Below, in pieces: positions 23,091 to 35,000 of a stretch of 64,000 bases of DNA. Under the pieces are notes generated by a model, which was not told where the DNA came from, ran no database searches, and was given only the letters and a program-made list of their open reading frames with translations. Within the stretch, counting starts at the first letter, position 1. Every line of letters starts with the position of its first letter. This DNA comes from Hofstenia miamia. Lineage: Eukaryota; Xenacoelomorpha; Acoela. The DNA is taken from positions 1,829,619 to 1,893,618 of the forward strand of contig SCFE01000028.1 of assembly GCA_004352715.1 (NCBI GenBank), in the 5' to 3' direction. The position numbers and the translations under genes are program-made.

Positions 23091-26000
23091 TATTTCAAAA
23101 AAATATTAAATATTTAATACAGAATGTTTTATCTATTATTATCCCTAAATATTTATACGAATCATTTATGTTAATGTCAATTTCCGCTACTTGCAACTAA
23201 GGTATTTGTTCAGTAAATTTGAAAAACTTTATATGAGTGATTTTATTACAATCTGAAGAAAGTAGATTAAAACAGAGTCAATCTGGTAGAACATTTATGT
23301 TATATTAAAGAGTCTTAAATTATATATCCCCTTCAGGTGAATTTACTTGGGTATTTGTATTATCAGCAAACAGGTAGACCTATGCAGTTAAGAATTTAGA
23401 AAGGGCATTTATGTACATTAACAAAGTAATGGTCCAAGAATTGAGCCTTGACTTGAAGCACACCACATCTCTTTTAGTTTTGAATCAGGTGCTGTCTATT
23501 GAAACACTTTGATATCGGTTTTCTAGATAATTAAATAATAATAACTTAAAAGTATGCCCTCTAATGCCATATTTATATATCTTATTTAATAACTTATGAT
23601 CTGTTGTATCAAAAGCTTTTCTTAAGTCAACTAATATGCAAGCATATTTTCAGTTATTTTCATTAATGCTAAAATATATTCGAATTTCAAAAATTTTACT
23701 AAAAATTGACCGTAGTGAGATTGGTCTGTAATTTGAGGGATCATTTGTGTCCCCAGATTTATGAACAGGTATTATTTTAGCTATTTTCATTTTGTCCGGA
23801 AAAACAGACGTTTGAATACAGAGATTTAGTATTGCAGTTAAAGTATTTAAAATTGCTGGGAAGATAGCTTTCATAATTTTACTGGATATACCATCAACAC
23901 CAGCAGATGGGGCATAGAGCTATAGATTCAGGATTATTATCAATGACAACACTTCGCGTAGGCAAGAATATTTTCAGCCATAGAGGAAACAATGTTTGCA
24001 AAAAAAGAATTGAAATCATTACTTACCTGGTTGAACGCAGTTGATAATTTCATCTTTTTTTATTTCCTGTAATAAGAATGAGTAGAACTATTTAGAACCT
24101 TTTGCAAAATAATTCAATTTTTAAATATAATAACTGCGCTTAGAATTTCGAATTTTTGAAACAACCCTATTTCTGATTTTCTCTGCAATTATTCATTTCA
24201 TTATTTTTGTATGCAATATTTCGATTAGTTTTTAATTAGATTATTGATTACTAAGTTACCCTTAGGAAAATTTGGACATCAATGCTTTATATTCAAAAAG
24301 GTAAAAATGCAAAACATTTATTTTATATTATATATATATATATATATATATGTGAAGTGATATATTTCCAATGAAGCACGTATGTTTCAACATGGAGTGT
24401 TGACCCAATTTATGTTATGAAGGTTTTGAAATTCAACTCGAGCTCTGCATTCATTGCTGCTATGAAATATATTAGCTTTATTTCAAATAGTAAGCAATCA
24501 TACCCCAGCAGACAATCAAAAGAATACATATTTAATTAACATTTGAGAAAAGGTATGGAGCATAATTTAAATGCCCGTGTGAAGTAATTATTAAACAGTT
24601 GTTGGATGCCTTAATATGTTCTTAAACTATAGCTATACAAGAAATTGTTGTCATCGGCTACCGCAGTTATATATCTTGCAGGTGTTGTCATTGAAAATTT
24701 AAAACAAGGGCTGCTCGAAAACTTTATATATATATATATANNNNNNNNNNNNNNNNNNNNNNNNNNNNNNNNNNNNNNNNNNNNNNNNNNNNNNNNNNNN
24801 NNNNNNNNNNNNNNNNNNNNNNNNNNNNNNNNNNNNNNNNNNNNNNNNNNNNNNNNNNNNNNNNNNNNNNNNNNNNNNNNNNNNNNNNNNNATATATATA
24901 TATAACAATTTATTTGGTATTTATGAAAATGTAATAGCTTGTAAATGGTAGCTGATTTATAATGTTCTCCACAAAGCTTGAAAGGTTTTCAGTATATACT
25001 TTAGAGGTAGGCATGTAATATTCATTTTTATAATTTGCAATTTTGAAAATTGTTAACATTGATTCATAAAATTGTGCCTATCGCTCTTTGTTATAACCGC
25101 GCTTTCTATCTCTTCGCGCGGTCATTGGACATTTCTGACGTTCAATAATTCCCAATATATAGTAATTGAAATGGAAAAGCAGTGTCTGACTGGTTTTAAA
25201 ATAAATGGTGGCTCCATGATATACTTTTATCTGAAACAAATTTGCCCATACGTTAATATCAATTATTTGTCTTATTTACTATTTTTGTTGTCATAAGAAG
25301 AAAGATTTTAATATCCCATCCAACTGCAACATCAAAATGGGGATTTTTTCCATGAACTAAAAAATTTTAATTAAATAACATTTCACAAGCGATACAATAT
25401 TTTCATTTTCTTGATTTATTAGTATATTTAGCTATTGTTTATATTGATTTATATAATTGTGAAAACTTTCAAATTGTTAGTTAGAACTTAACTACCCAAA
25501 TTTTAAAAATACATTATTTGCATTCTAAAATCTTGATTGCATTGGAGAAAGCTGAAAAAATTCAAAATTGTTTTCTCATTACATCAAATGACTTTTTAAG
25601 ATTACAGCATGCTATCTATTAAACATGATTTCAGAAAACGTGGCGTTCGAAATCATAACAATGGCATGTGTATAAATACCTATCGCGTATGTTACCAATA
25701 ATAAAAATATTTTAAGTTCAAGGGTAATTATCGACAAATAGTTGCATTTGGAAGTAAATTCTTTGTTTGTTTCATTTCCTCTCATGTAATTCACAAAGCG
25801 CCAAAAAAATTATTTTTTTATATACTCGCATGGAGTCGTTTTGTCACAGTGAGCTATTCAAAGTAGCAATGTGTAGAAAATAAACAAAAATGTTTCAAGA
25901 ATTTTTTTAATAATTAAAGTTATATACCATATTTTTATCGATTTCATTATTTAAAATTAGTAAAAGTTGGGTGTTTAGAACACTCGACAAAAAAGTTGGG

Positions 26001-29000
26001 TGAATGGAATAAATTTCTGTCTTAACTACACGATTTAATCGGCGGAGCAAGTTGGCATTCCACAAATTCCTGACAAGTTGGGTGAAAAGTTGAAGCTGCG
26101 TCTTTACTGCGTGATTTAACCGGGCTGATTAAATCGTGTAGTTAAGGCAGGCCTCTAGTCATTACATTTTTTGTGAGTTAATTTCATAGTTAAGAGAGAT
26201 TTTTAATATGAAATTCGGTTTTTGTGAAATTTCTGTTCAATATTTTTCTATGTAATGATACGTTTGTAAGCTTAGAGTTTGGATCCGCAACATTCAAAAT
26301 CCACATTATAATCAAACAATACATACTTCCAATTCTAATTAGTAGATCTATTAATCAAATAGGGTGTTAAGAAAAACACCGTATTAGTCAATGTTTTCTA
26401 GGAAATTAATTATCTAAAATGAAATTAATAAGCTTTTTTCATAGCTACTATATCGCTGGCTATATACAATTATAGCATGTGAGTTTAAAAATAAAGTTAT
26501 TTAGTGTATTCATGTATATGACATGAAGCAATAACAGCTCAACAATAATTGATGTTTTATGCATTAATTTAATTGTCTATAATTAAGATTGATAAATCAA
26601 AGTTGTGGTTTTTATAAGAATGTATAAGTCTAAATACGCTTATACGCATCCAGCTAGATTGGAAAAGTTATCGTTTTTCTAGCTCCCCAATTTTATAGTT
26701 CCATATCTGTTTGAACCATTTATTAAAGTTTGCAACTCATTTCTTGTATTATAGGTAATATTTATTAATTTCTTAGTCTATTAATGATGTACCGACTACA
26801 ATGTTGTCAGAAGAATCCACGTCGAAAGAGAAAAAGCGGGCTATTCTTGCACAGTCAGTTTCAAGTTCTTTGTCGTCCGAATTGAGTGAACTTTGTATGT
26901 TTTTTATTTGTTTCAATACTATTTCATTTTTCTTGTTTAGCATCAATTCAAAAGCCTACCCTACCTTCACATTTAAATGCTTCAGTTTATAACAGCATAC
27001 CGACTACTCCCCATACACCAATCACTCCACTGGGCAATGCAACACAGTTCTTCTTTGATGAGCAATTAAATGATAATATTCTCCCAGTCACATGTCGAAA
27101 TAAATCCGGCCAACTTTACAAAGATAAATTAGGATCGGGTATGTTCTCTTATTTCTATTCAAGTAATGTCCAATACTTATTATTCATCATCCTCTGAAGA
27201 AAGTAGAGTTTGGCATTATTCTTTATAGATAAATACTTTAGAATTTACATGTCATTGTAAATGTGAACCCTTTTACATTATGTTTAAATACTTCTTAACC
27301 GGTGTTGTTTTCTAGCAAATGTATTTTATCAGGTTTGACCTCATATGTCTCCGAATTGGAAAATTCAAGGAAATAAATATTTGTAAATTTATTGTTAACA
27401 TTGTAAGTCTATTATTGCACAACATTCTTTTTGTGTTGAGATCGGCTATAATCTCATTTTTTTACTTTTAAGGAAATTAATTTTAAACTGTTTGCTATCA
27501 TCAATGAGCACTTGATGACGACAACTAAGTGTAATGCTAGTGTTGAATTTATTATTGAGTTGAACTAGTTTAATGACTAATTCATTCAAATGACGTCAAT
27601 CATGAAGTATTCAAATAATCAATTTGTTAATTTAGAGTTATTTAATTTCTACATTTCTGATGTATTGCGTAATGGGCCGTTACTTAATTTTTTTATATTC
27701 AATACTAGATTAATTGGAGGACTTGATAATTTACTTGAATTTCGAAAGAAATACTAAAATATATTTGGTAGTTTGTTACTATTTTCATTTGCGTTTGGAA
27801 CAATTGCATAATTTCTATATAGTGTAAGGCTATCACACACTGCTGTTAAAGTAAGCTTAGTACGACTTCGGCCAACATCGCAATGTACATTTCCGTTAAG
27901 TTTGGCTTGCCTGACTATTAAGACCAGGTCACACACCGCCGTTAAGTTTTGTCAGCAATTTCATAAATGCATAAATCTGTCATTATATACGACAGAAATA
28001 TTTAATTTTGTAGTTTTGTTTATAAATTGTGTTCATTATAATTGAATTAAGTACGACGATGTTGAAGATATTTCGTACGAAATGGTATTGAAAGAAATAT
28101 TTACATTAAGAATTATGTAAAGTAGACAATATAGACCATGAACATACGCTTTGCCTGAAAAAATACAAATTTGCTTGACTTAGTTTTTATGATTTTTATT
28201 TATTCACATAAGTTTACCCAAACATAGCAAGATCTAAAGCATATTACGTTAAGCAGATTTTTTTAAGTAATCAATAAGAACTTTTGAAGTCCATGATTAA
28301 ATCCCTTTGCCCCTATCTCCCGGGTTTAGAATGCTTCCTCAGCATCCCCTGTGAAAAATTTTGCAGCAACACAAATAAAAAATCATACATTTAATATTTC
28401 CTAGCTATGTGCACATTATTAAAAAAAGTTAGTATTTTTATTGCTCTCCTCAACGATAATCATAAGGTCATTAGGACATCCAATAATTATTTTCTCAATG
28501 TGTTCACTTTATCATTAGACACTACCAGGCTTAAATTTTGCGTTGTTGTGATCTTGCAACACATTTTTTCAAATGTTTTTTTTGATTGAATTGATTTTAT
28601 GAGGGTGTGCTATTGGAACACGTTAGAGCTCCAGAATATAATTTCTTGTTCTCTTAGTATTCAGTAACATGTAAGCTATAGTCCTCCCAAGTTTCGCTAC
28701 CTGGGGATGAATAGAATTGATTTTATGAGGGTGTGCTATTGGAACACCCCTTCCCACCGGTAAAAAGCGCCGTCGAGATGTGTTAAACTGTTAGTAAAAA
28801 TAACAAAATGTATTTTCAGTCAAACTGAAGGAACAACATCCCATTACAATTTATAAAACGCTAACTTTGATTCTTTGTATGTACTTGCTTTCTAAAGATG
28901 CAAATTGGATGTGGCTAATCTGTAGTTTTTCCATCGTCGTTGTGCTTTGGCTTAACCTTAAGCGAATTTTTACTAATTATCCGCGATTGTATTGTTTGTT

Positions 29001-32000
29001 TTCTTTGTGTACAATCTTAACTTGAGTGTTAAGCCTTTCCACGGTTATCACTCTCAAGAGTTCAGTTAATGAATAGATAGATGGTGTCAAATAGATGGCG
29101 TAGTTTATATCCATTTCATATGACATAATTTTTAAAAATTTTTCTTTACCATAATAAATCATGTTATTCAAACCACATTCCAAACAAAATTATTTAATTT
29201 CCATAAGCAAAGTTTTCTTTTAAAAATTCACTCATTTTCTACATTATGAAAAGTTTTTGTACTTTTAGTATGAATGCGTCTTCGATCTTTTAATCAATTA
29301 TATCATTGGTTTCTGAGTACATGAAACGCGGCATTGTGCTATTGACACCTTTAACTAAAATGATGCAATCGTCATCTAATTGATATTCAGGTTTCGGCTG
29401 TTTGTCATTTTATGTAATGCATTCACAAATGTGTTGAAAATATTTTCAAAACATTTTTGAAAACGCTTAATCTTAAGTTACTTATAGAAAGTGAGTTTAA
29501 CTTTTTTCCTTTTTAGGAAATCGGGGTCGTTGTATATTATATGACAATGAGTGGTACTCACCAACTGAATTTGAGACGTTGGGTGGCCGTGCAAATAGCA
29601 AAGACTGGAAGAGAAGTTTAAGGTACAAGGGTCGTCCGCTTCATGATTTAATTGCTCTTAACTTATTGTCACCACATGCGCCTTCATGTCAGTGTAAAAA
29701 TTGTAACGAGGACGCATCATCATCGGTAATATTTTTTCTACATTTTAACATCTTTTGTTAATTGTATCATTTTTCGGTTGCATTTAAAGATATACATGCA
29801 TGAGTAAAGTCTTGCATTGAAATCAGTGGCGTTAAGCACTTTAAAATCAAAGGGGGCTAGATGTCTAAAAAAACTCTTATGTAAGTTTGTATGTAAAAGC
29901 CAATTTTGTAATGCACTTGCAAATAATTGATCATCAACCACTAAATGGCACACTTGAAGATGTTTTGAGTTGGTAAATTATACAAGTCACTAACTTTTCT
30001 TCTCGATTTTACAAATTTAACAGGTTTTTAATNNNNNNNNNNNNNNNNNNNNNNNNNNNNNNNNNNNNNNNNNNNNNNNNNNNNNNNNNNNNNNNNNNNN
30101 NNNNNNNNNNNNNNNNNNNNNNNNNNNNNNNNNNNNNNNNNNNNNNNNNNNNNNNNNNNNNNNNNNNNNNNNNNNNNNNNNNNNNNNNNNNNNNNNNNNN
30201 NNNNNNNNNNNNNNNNNNNNNNNNNNNNNNNNNNNNNNNNNNNNNNNNNNNNNNNNNNNNNNNNNNNNNNNNNNNNNNNNNNNNNNNNNNNNNNNNNNNN
30301 NNNNNNNNNNNNNNNNNNNNNNNNNNNNNNNNNNNNNNNNNNNNNNNNNNNNNNNNNNNNNNNNNNNNNNNNNNNNNNNNNNNNNNNNNNNNNNNNNNNN
30401 NNNNNNNNNNNNNNNNNNNNNNNNNNNNNNNNNNNNNNNNNNNNNNNNNNNNNNNNNNNNNNNNNNNNNNNNNNNNNNNNNNNNNNNNNNNNNNNNNNNN
30501 NNNNNNNNNNNNNNNNNNNNNNNNNNNNNNNNNNNNNNNNNNNNNNNNNNNNNNNNNNNNNNNNNNNNNNNNNNNNNNNNNNNNNNNNNNNNNNNNNNNN
30601 NNNNNNNNNNNNNNNNNNNNNNNNNNNNNNNNNNNNNNNNNNNNNNNNNNNNNNNNNNNNNNNNNNNNNNNNNNNNNNNNNNNNNNNNNNNNNNNNNNNN
30701 NNNNNNNNNNNNNNNNNNNNNNNNNNNNNNNNNNNNNNNNNNNNNNNNNNNNNNNNNNNNNNNNNNNNNNNNNNNNNNNNNNNNNNNNNNNNNNNNNNNN
30801 NNNNNNNNNNNNNNNNNNNNNNNNNNNNNNNNNNNNNNNNNNNNNNNNNNNNNNNNNNNNNNNNNNNNNNNNNNNNNNNNNNNNNNNNNNNNNNNNNNNN
30901 NNNNNNNNNNNNNNNNNNNNNNNNNNNNNNNNNNNNNNNNNNNNNNNNNNNNNNNNNNNNNNNNNNNNNNNNNNNNNNNNNNNNNNNNNNNNNNNNNNNN
31001 NNNNNNNNNNNNNNNNNNNNNNNNNNNNNNNNACTTAATATTTATATTAATAGAACACGTTGGTACACTAGAAATTGACTGAATACTTTAAATCTTAGCC
31101 GTTTGCGATGCTGTCATTGTATTTTTTTGATATGTTATAACATCAATGTTATATAGAAGCAAAACTACTGTAAGAGAACCAATTCCCAAATATTTACAAA
31201 GCATCAATAATCTAGGCTTAGCTATGTTAAATGTGTGCAAAAGTTCATTTCATCCCAAGACTTTTTTATTTTAGCTGGAGTTTTAAGGAAATATTATTCT
31301 TTGTATTTAGCAAAATATCTTTTTTAAGTCTATTTTTAATATTATGTAATATCTCTTTATGGCACACCTCATTTGGGGTTGAGATTCTTAGCTATAGAAA
31401 CGAGGTTTCAAAGGATTAAATCTCTCTAATGTAAACCTAAAGTTTAGAAATCCTCATTTGAATTAATCCGAAATGCATTTTATTGGAAATACGAATGCTT
31501 ATAAAGAAGTGCTTCTGCTAAAATGTAACTTTCTTGAATTCTTACATAATAATGTGGCAGTTTTTCTAAAAAATACAATAATAATTTTTGGTAAAAAATT
31601 GTTTTGCAGTATACTAAGAGAAAGATGAAATTAAAAAGATGATTAAAATCTAATGAAGTGATATGCAAAAATTGCGAAAATGGGGCTGGGGAGCTTAACC
31701 CCTACATGTTTGGGGCCACTGATTGAAATCTCTTCATTAGTTTTATTGTGATTTTTAGTCTAATAGCGTCAAATACTATGCGCCGTATAAACGAAGACCG
31801 AAGAGTGAAAGTGGATCTTCACTTGCGACTAATAAGCGCCAGAAAATACATAAAGGTATCTCATTATTTTTCATTAAATTGTCAAAGCAACACATTTTAG
31901 GTTGCCTTGGTTTGAATACGTATTTGCATCGCTTTTTATTATCAATCCAGCAGTAGAAATTTTGTTAATCTCAATGTATAACAATGTCTGAAAATCATGC

Positions 32001-35000
32001 TTTTGAAGTCTTATATGACATTCTCCATTCACATCAAATCAAATATTTTCCTCTTTTAATATTGAAAAAAATGTATTCACTATAATAATAAAACAGTTTT
32101 TCTTTGCAAGAGAATGAATTTGGTTCAGGTGGGTGTTTACTCTTTGAGTATCACTCTTTGTAATTAATAGTTTAATTTACTTCCTAATTGCATTGATATT
32201 TCGTCCCACGTTTGTTCAATTGACACTGATGGAGAAATATCAACTTTTTGCTTCAAACTTTTACTTTCTTTCTCCCACATCACGCCAACGCTCTCAATTT
32301 ATTTTATTCACTAGTATAAATTTTGATGTGTACTTTCAATTTTTATTCAATTTAACAAATTTGCAAAAGATCAGTATGATGAATTATACAATATATCAAA
32401 AGCAGACATTTCTAGATTTTAAACAGCCCGTATAAAATCGTTAGGCTTTCAGTAATATATAAAAAAACAATTATTTCTCAAACAAAAGTTCTACAATTTG
32501 TGGGAAACCTTAAACAAAGTCAAACAATAAAAGGAAAATGAAATAAACACTTTATCCATTTGCAAAATCTAGTTGAATTGTGATAAATTTAATGAATACA
32601 CCCGCAAATATCTCATCAGTCCCACCCGCGTCCGCCCGAGGTTCATGGCCTGTTCGAGCTATCGGACCGCTCGTGCGCACGGGCTAGCTCTCAAAATACA
32701 GTCCGAGTAGGCAAGTAAATAAGTCCTATGCCTCATTTCTATGTTATTTTAATTGGAAGTGCAGTTAAGAAGTCGCTGTCTTCTTTTTTATGAATTTCGA
32801 AAATAACGATTTTGTATGTAAATTGAAACCAATGCAAAATTATATTTAAATGTTTTCTATGTTTTATTTTTCTTAATTCCTAATACTTCTAACATTTTGG
32901 CTCAATAATGAGAAATTTTGAAAGTTTGATACACAACCTAATTAATATGCGCATAATTTACATATTAATTATCGTATCACAAAAATAACTGCTACGAAAT
33001 GCCCAGGTAAAATAAGGTTAATGGAGTCAGGTTAATTGCTTCACATCTAGCCATTTGAGTTTACCACTTGAGTTTGAATTTTTAATCTTTTCTTGTAGAC
33101 GTTAGGTTTTTTATATTTTTAAGCTTTCTTTGAAAACATTTGTTATAAGAGAACTGTGGAGTATAAAGTAAAGCTGTCACGCATCCGTTTAATGGGAATT
33201 GTGTTTTGTGGGAGACTGCTTTGTAATCGCTGTGTTTGATTGTCTCCTTGATTTTTAAGAGTTCTCCAACCTTCACACACACTGATTCCCGTCGCCGACT
33301 GAATTTGATTAAATGTCAACTACTGTTAATTCAATGCGGCAAAACTCACACACTAATCCTTTGTTTTATTTCAATTGTGTGTATTCACCAAGCTTGAAGG
33401 TAAAATTGTTCTTCCCCCACTATTAACTGTTTCACTTATCGTGAAGGTCCTCGTATGACTCATATACCATGCATTGTTAATCTTTTAAAATTATCTGTTA
33501 TAATTGGAATTTCGTCTAACATATACGCGAGCGTTTAGGTTTGTGTTCTCTAAAAGGTACCGTGTGCTGCTCAAAGATCTAGGTCGGTCAGAATTTTTAG
33601 AAACAGCGGAAACCCATAAAAGCTAGGCCCATGTCCACATGATTGGTAAAACATTAGCCGAGCCCTGTGAAATTTACATGTTCTGGGTTGCTTGTTTTAG
33701 ACTGACTTATTGGAATGGCATTTTAATTAAAAAATTTAAATGCTGAATTTCATTCGATTATAGTTGTAACGGATAAGATAATAAGCAGTTTGATAGTTCC
33801 TACATATATACCTAGCCGAAATTAAAACACACACATTAGTATAATTTTTGAAGTTTAGCCCAGCCCAGAAATACCACTTTAGCAAAAAATCAAGCTAGCC
33901 CGCCTATGAGTACCCATTACTGCGGCTCCGCAATTATTCTTTGCAGCAAATTGAAAATTGTATTTGTTCAATTTATAATTTTTGCAGCAACTTTGACATT
34001 CAATATCACACAAAAATGATATTTTGGGAATATTGTGCAATAAATTCTAGAATCATCTTTTGTGTGTGATTAACTCAATATTATTGTTGATTTGTCAATT
34101 TTTATTATCCTATTGAGTCATTGCAACCCAAGGCACATTTCCTTGGTTTGAGTTTAAAACCACATGCTTAAATATTTTCTCTAGCTTTCACTGTCTCTTG
34201 TAGACACCCCATTACAATAGTGTTAGTTTGTATGAAATTTTAGAAGGGATCTCTCTAATTGGACAGTTTTCGCCGGAATTTTTAATATACGATTGAATGC
34301 AATTTTCTAAGCTTGAATGTGTCCAATGTTTCGTATTTAATATAAATTATTGTCAATGTATTTCGTAGTTTTAAACTGACCCATTTTTCTTTGCAAAGGG
34401 CCGTTTATTGTATTATTTTTCCCTGTTTTTTGAAGTTTAAATAGGCCTCTTTAGCGCAAACATAAAAGTAAATTTGGTGAATGTAATCTATATTATGTGG
34501 CCTAATTATTACTTTCTAATTTTATATCCGAATTATTTTTGGTTGGCAAATTGAAATATGGGAATATAGTGATTTTTCTCTCTTTCTCGAATTAGAAGAA
34601 TTCCGTTCCGCGAGTGAACAGTCTGTGTACGTTGAATGTTTTACACAATGAGTCTGATTGGACACACGATTTCCTGCATTATGATTGTAAGAATGTATCA
34701 TTAGCGGCTTGAAACGCAATTTTTCATTCAACCTTGGAAATGTATTAGGGGGAGAATTGTTAATCGATTTATTTATTCATTCACTTCACTACAAATTGCG
34801 TTGGTTGCTAGGTGACTCTCCGCACAGCTTTCTCTTATACTTAATTCAGTTAACGTACACATAATCCACGTGTAGTTTAATTAACCTTATGAGCTTGTGG
34901 GCGTGTGTTGTAACCAATGAGTGGCGGATGCGCGGGCGTTCGGCGACGACCTACTGGCCGAACCCACGTGTCGTCTGCATTTGCCTTAATGGAGTCACCT

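Larger units (their letters stand above)
21660..23092 (+). mobile_element. LINE 3' fragment, probably with restriction-like endonuclease, (AAT)n tail
   Basis: Reads [20 protein letters not shown], then [13 protein letters not shown] and [14 protein letters not shown], then [20 protein letters not shown] and [20 protein letters not shown], and at 22.87-23.03 kb [17 protein letters not shown] and [18 protein letters not shown]. RPDxxxV...VIDIAVP resembles the PD-x(n)-D core of restriction-like nucleases of R2/NeSL-type LINEs, and the C-terminus matches that group. The zinc-finger block normally between the first two parts seems deleted. A one-base loss before DFNIQ breaks the frame. An (AAT)n tract at 23049-23092 is the 3' tail. 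A gap splits it. Confidence 0.72.

Noticed and set aside
32621-32712. tRNA gene or tRNA-derived SINE
   Set aside because: A GTTCGA box is present but no A box at proper distance and no cloverleaf could be drawn.
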